A stretch of DNA of 64,000 bases from Geotrypetes seraphini (Eukaryota > Chordata > Amphibia > Gymnophiona > Dermophiidae): contig NC_047084.1 in NCBI RefSeq assembly GCF_902459505.1, forward strand, positions 463,146,140-463,210,139, written 5' to 3'. How positions within the stretch are numbered: the stretch's first letter is position 1; every line of letters begins with the position of its first letter. The translations under genes were made by a program, and so were the position numbers. This document shows, piece after piece, positions 62,551 to 64,000 of this stretch. Below the pieces are notes generated by a model. The model had not been told where the DNA came from and made no database searches. It worked only from the letters and a program-made list of their open reading frames with translations.

Positions 62551-64000
62551 TATCCTAGGACAAGCAGGCAGCATATTCTCTACATGTGGGTGACGTCACC
62601 GATGGAGCCCCCTAGCGGACATTTTCGCAAACAGACCTTCAAGCTTGCGATTGGCCCGCACATGTGTGTGTGCCCCTCCCGCCCGACCTAGGGCATGCGT
62701 CTCCTCAGCGTGGCCTCAGTTCAATGTTTTCTGTGGAGCCAGAAGCACTGCTCCCTTGCTACGCACGATCTCATTGTCCCACTTGCACCGCGGCTTTCTT
62801 TTTTATTTTCGTTTCAGTCGCTGTGCTCGCATCTTTATTTTCTTTCGTGTTTTTTCGACCGGGCCTCCGGTCTTGCTCTGGCTGCTTGGCATCGCAGGGC
62901 CGCAGCCGTCCTTTTGCTTATATTCCGGCCTCGCTTCGGGTTCTAAAACTGTACTAAGTGCAACTGGGTTATCTCCATCACCGATCCCCATCATTGGTGT
63001 GTAGAGTGCCTGGGTGCGGAGCACCGTGTTGAGTCGTGTCCGCGTTGTGCGACTTTACAACTGGAAGCTCTTCATCGGAGAGTGGCCAAGATTCTTCAAC
63101 TGTTTGGCCCTATGGATCCGGCGGGACAGGCCTTGAGTTCGGTCCCGGCATTGGGGCCCTCGACCTCGAAGTCCCCCTCGGCCTCGAAGACCACGATCTT
63201 GGCTCCTCCTACTACCCCGGCCCTGGGTAAGTCTCCTCTTGCCTCCTCAGGTGTGCTGGCGAAGAAACCTGCCTCGGAGTCTCATGCGAGTGTCGCTTCG
63301 TCGGCCTCTTTGAGACATCATTCTAAGCGTACCTCCTCACATAGGGAATACTCTTCCTAGAGGTCATCCCCGAAGGAGCGCACTGCTGCACCCCAGATCC
63401 AACCTCCCTTGGTTTCAGTGCCAATGTTCAAGGACATGCTTAAGGCAATCCTTACCTCGCAGCTTTCCTCGGTGGTGAGCCAACTGGTCCTGGCCTCGAC
63501 ACCTTTGACCTTGGTCTCGACCCACCCTTCTGACCAGCCTGAATGTACTTCGCTTGAGCCTCGGGGTCGCACATGTAAGACTCGCAGGATTCCCTCGAGC
63601 GATTCTTCGTCCCCGGATTCGGGGCCTGTGACTTTCCGGTGTCCTGTTTTTTCCCAGCTACTTTATCGAGGTTCACTCCTCCTAAGAGGTTACGGTCCTC
63701 CCCGCCTCTTCAAGGCAGGTCTCCGACCACAAAATCCTCCAAGCACATCCTTGTCCTCGAACTGGATCTTCTTTGAAGCCGACGGAAGAATTTTCCTTTG
63801 CCCTGTCTTTTCTCCGGGGCTCCGCATGAGGGTCCCTCAGACTCTGGGGTCCTCTCTGACCCATCTTGTGAGAGGTTATTCCTTGACGCCTCCGAAGCGC
63901 TTTAGCAGAGCCTCCTTGGTTTCCCATTCTCGGGACTCCGAGGCTCCGGCGTGCTAATCGAGGGAGATTTCTCTCTCCTTTCTCTGCTGCCCTGAGATCT
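62551..64000 (+). mobile_element. DIRS-type retroelement, 5' end, youngest of the stack, open at window edge
   Basis: It begins with the terminal repeat 'AGGACAAGCAGGCAGCATAT' (about 62555), the motif also found in the terminal region at 6600-6900. A leader and a Ser/Pro-rich gag-like region (about 63036-63957) follow, with 'VPMFKDMLKAILTSQLSSVV' as a recognisable block. Few breaks are seen in what is visible. RT and recombinase, if present, lie beyond 64000. Confidence 0.75.

Noticed and set aside
57602-64000. Search for TBC1D25 exon 4 (LC3-interacting motif and TBC domain)
   Set aside because: No segment resembling the expected protein was found; the region is mostly DIRS-type fossils.

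Overview
The window looks like vertebrate, probably amphibian, nuclear DNA. It holds small coding exons with consensus GT/AG splice sites, very long introns, and roughly two-thirds recognisable transposable elements (CR1, L2 and L1/Tx1 LINEs, DIRS-type retroelements, hAT, piggyBac-like, PIF/Harbinger-like and Helitron elements, tRNA-derived SINEs). The abundance of DIRS and CR1 copies and the style of the foldback repeats make a caecilian my best guess, but that is inference from repeat texture.

Two host genes are supported, both on the + strand. EBP (sterol delta8-delta7 isomerase) is complete in its coding part: four coding exons between 13316 and 15667 give 238 residues, followed by a poly(A) signal at 15884. 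TBC1D25 (OATL1, a Rab-GAP acting in autophagy) begins at 32583 in a CpG-rich promoter region. Exons 2 and 3 lie at 45746 and 57017, and the remaining exons, with the TBC domain, lie beyond the right edge. EBP followed by TBC1D25 in the same orientation is also the human Xp11.23 order, so the block is conserved synteny.

Layout. 1-13040: repeats only (a DNA transposon with a GC-rich core, the 5' part of an L1/Tx1 LINE, a DIRS fossil, hAT foldbacks, then a second DIRS fossil split by a hAT-like element and a CR1). 13244-15910: EBP. 15911-32140: intergenic repeats, including a ~710-bp element with a hammerhead-like motif inserted in a hAT foldback, and a CR1 with a 302-codon open frame. 32140-32645: TBC1D25 promoter and exon 1. 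32646-45745: intron 1, with nested LINEs and SINEs, a very large palindrome inside a TA-flanked transposon, a piggyBac-like MITE, hAT elements and a Helitron. 45856-57016: intron 2, with an antisense L1/Tx1 LINE interrupted by a 1.25-kb Helitron, and a DIRS fossil. 57172-64000: intron 3, with a piggyBac-like MITE and a stack of DIRS fossils running off the window.

The two host genes have unrelated jobs (ER sterol synthesis; autophagosome-lysosome traffic) and I see no sign that they work together. The most unusual signals are four hammerhead-ribozyme-like folds in dispersed repeats, one of them in an element with ~24-bp terminal inverted repeats and a 14-bp target duplication; a GC-rich palindromic module that recurs inside transposons with different ends; and two Helitron families, one carrying a 116-bp tandem array and a GC-rich block that could be captured sequence. 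I see no CRISPR array, operon or prokaryotic system.
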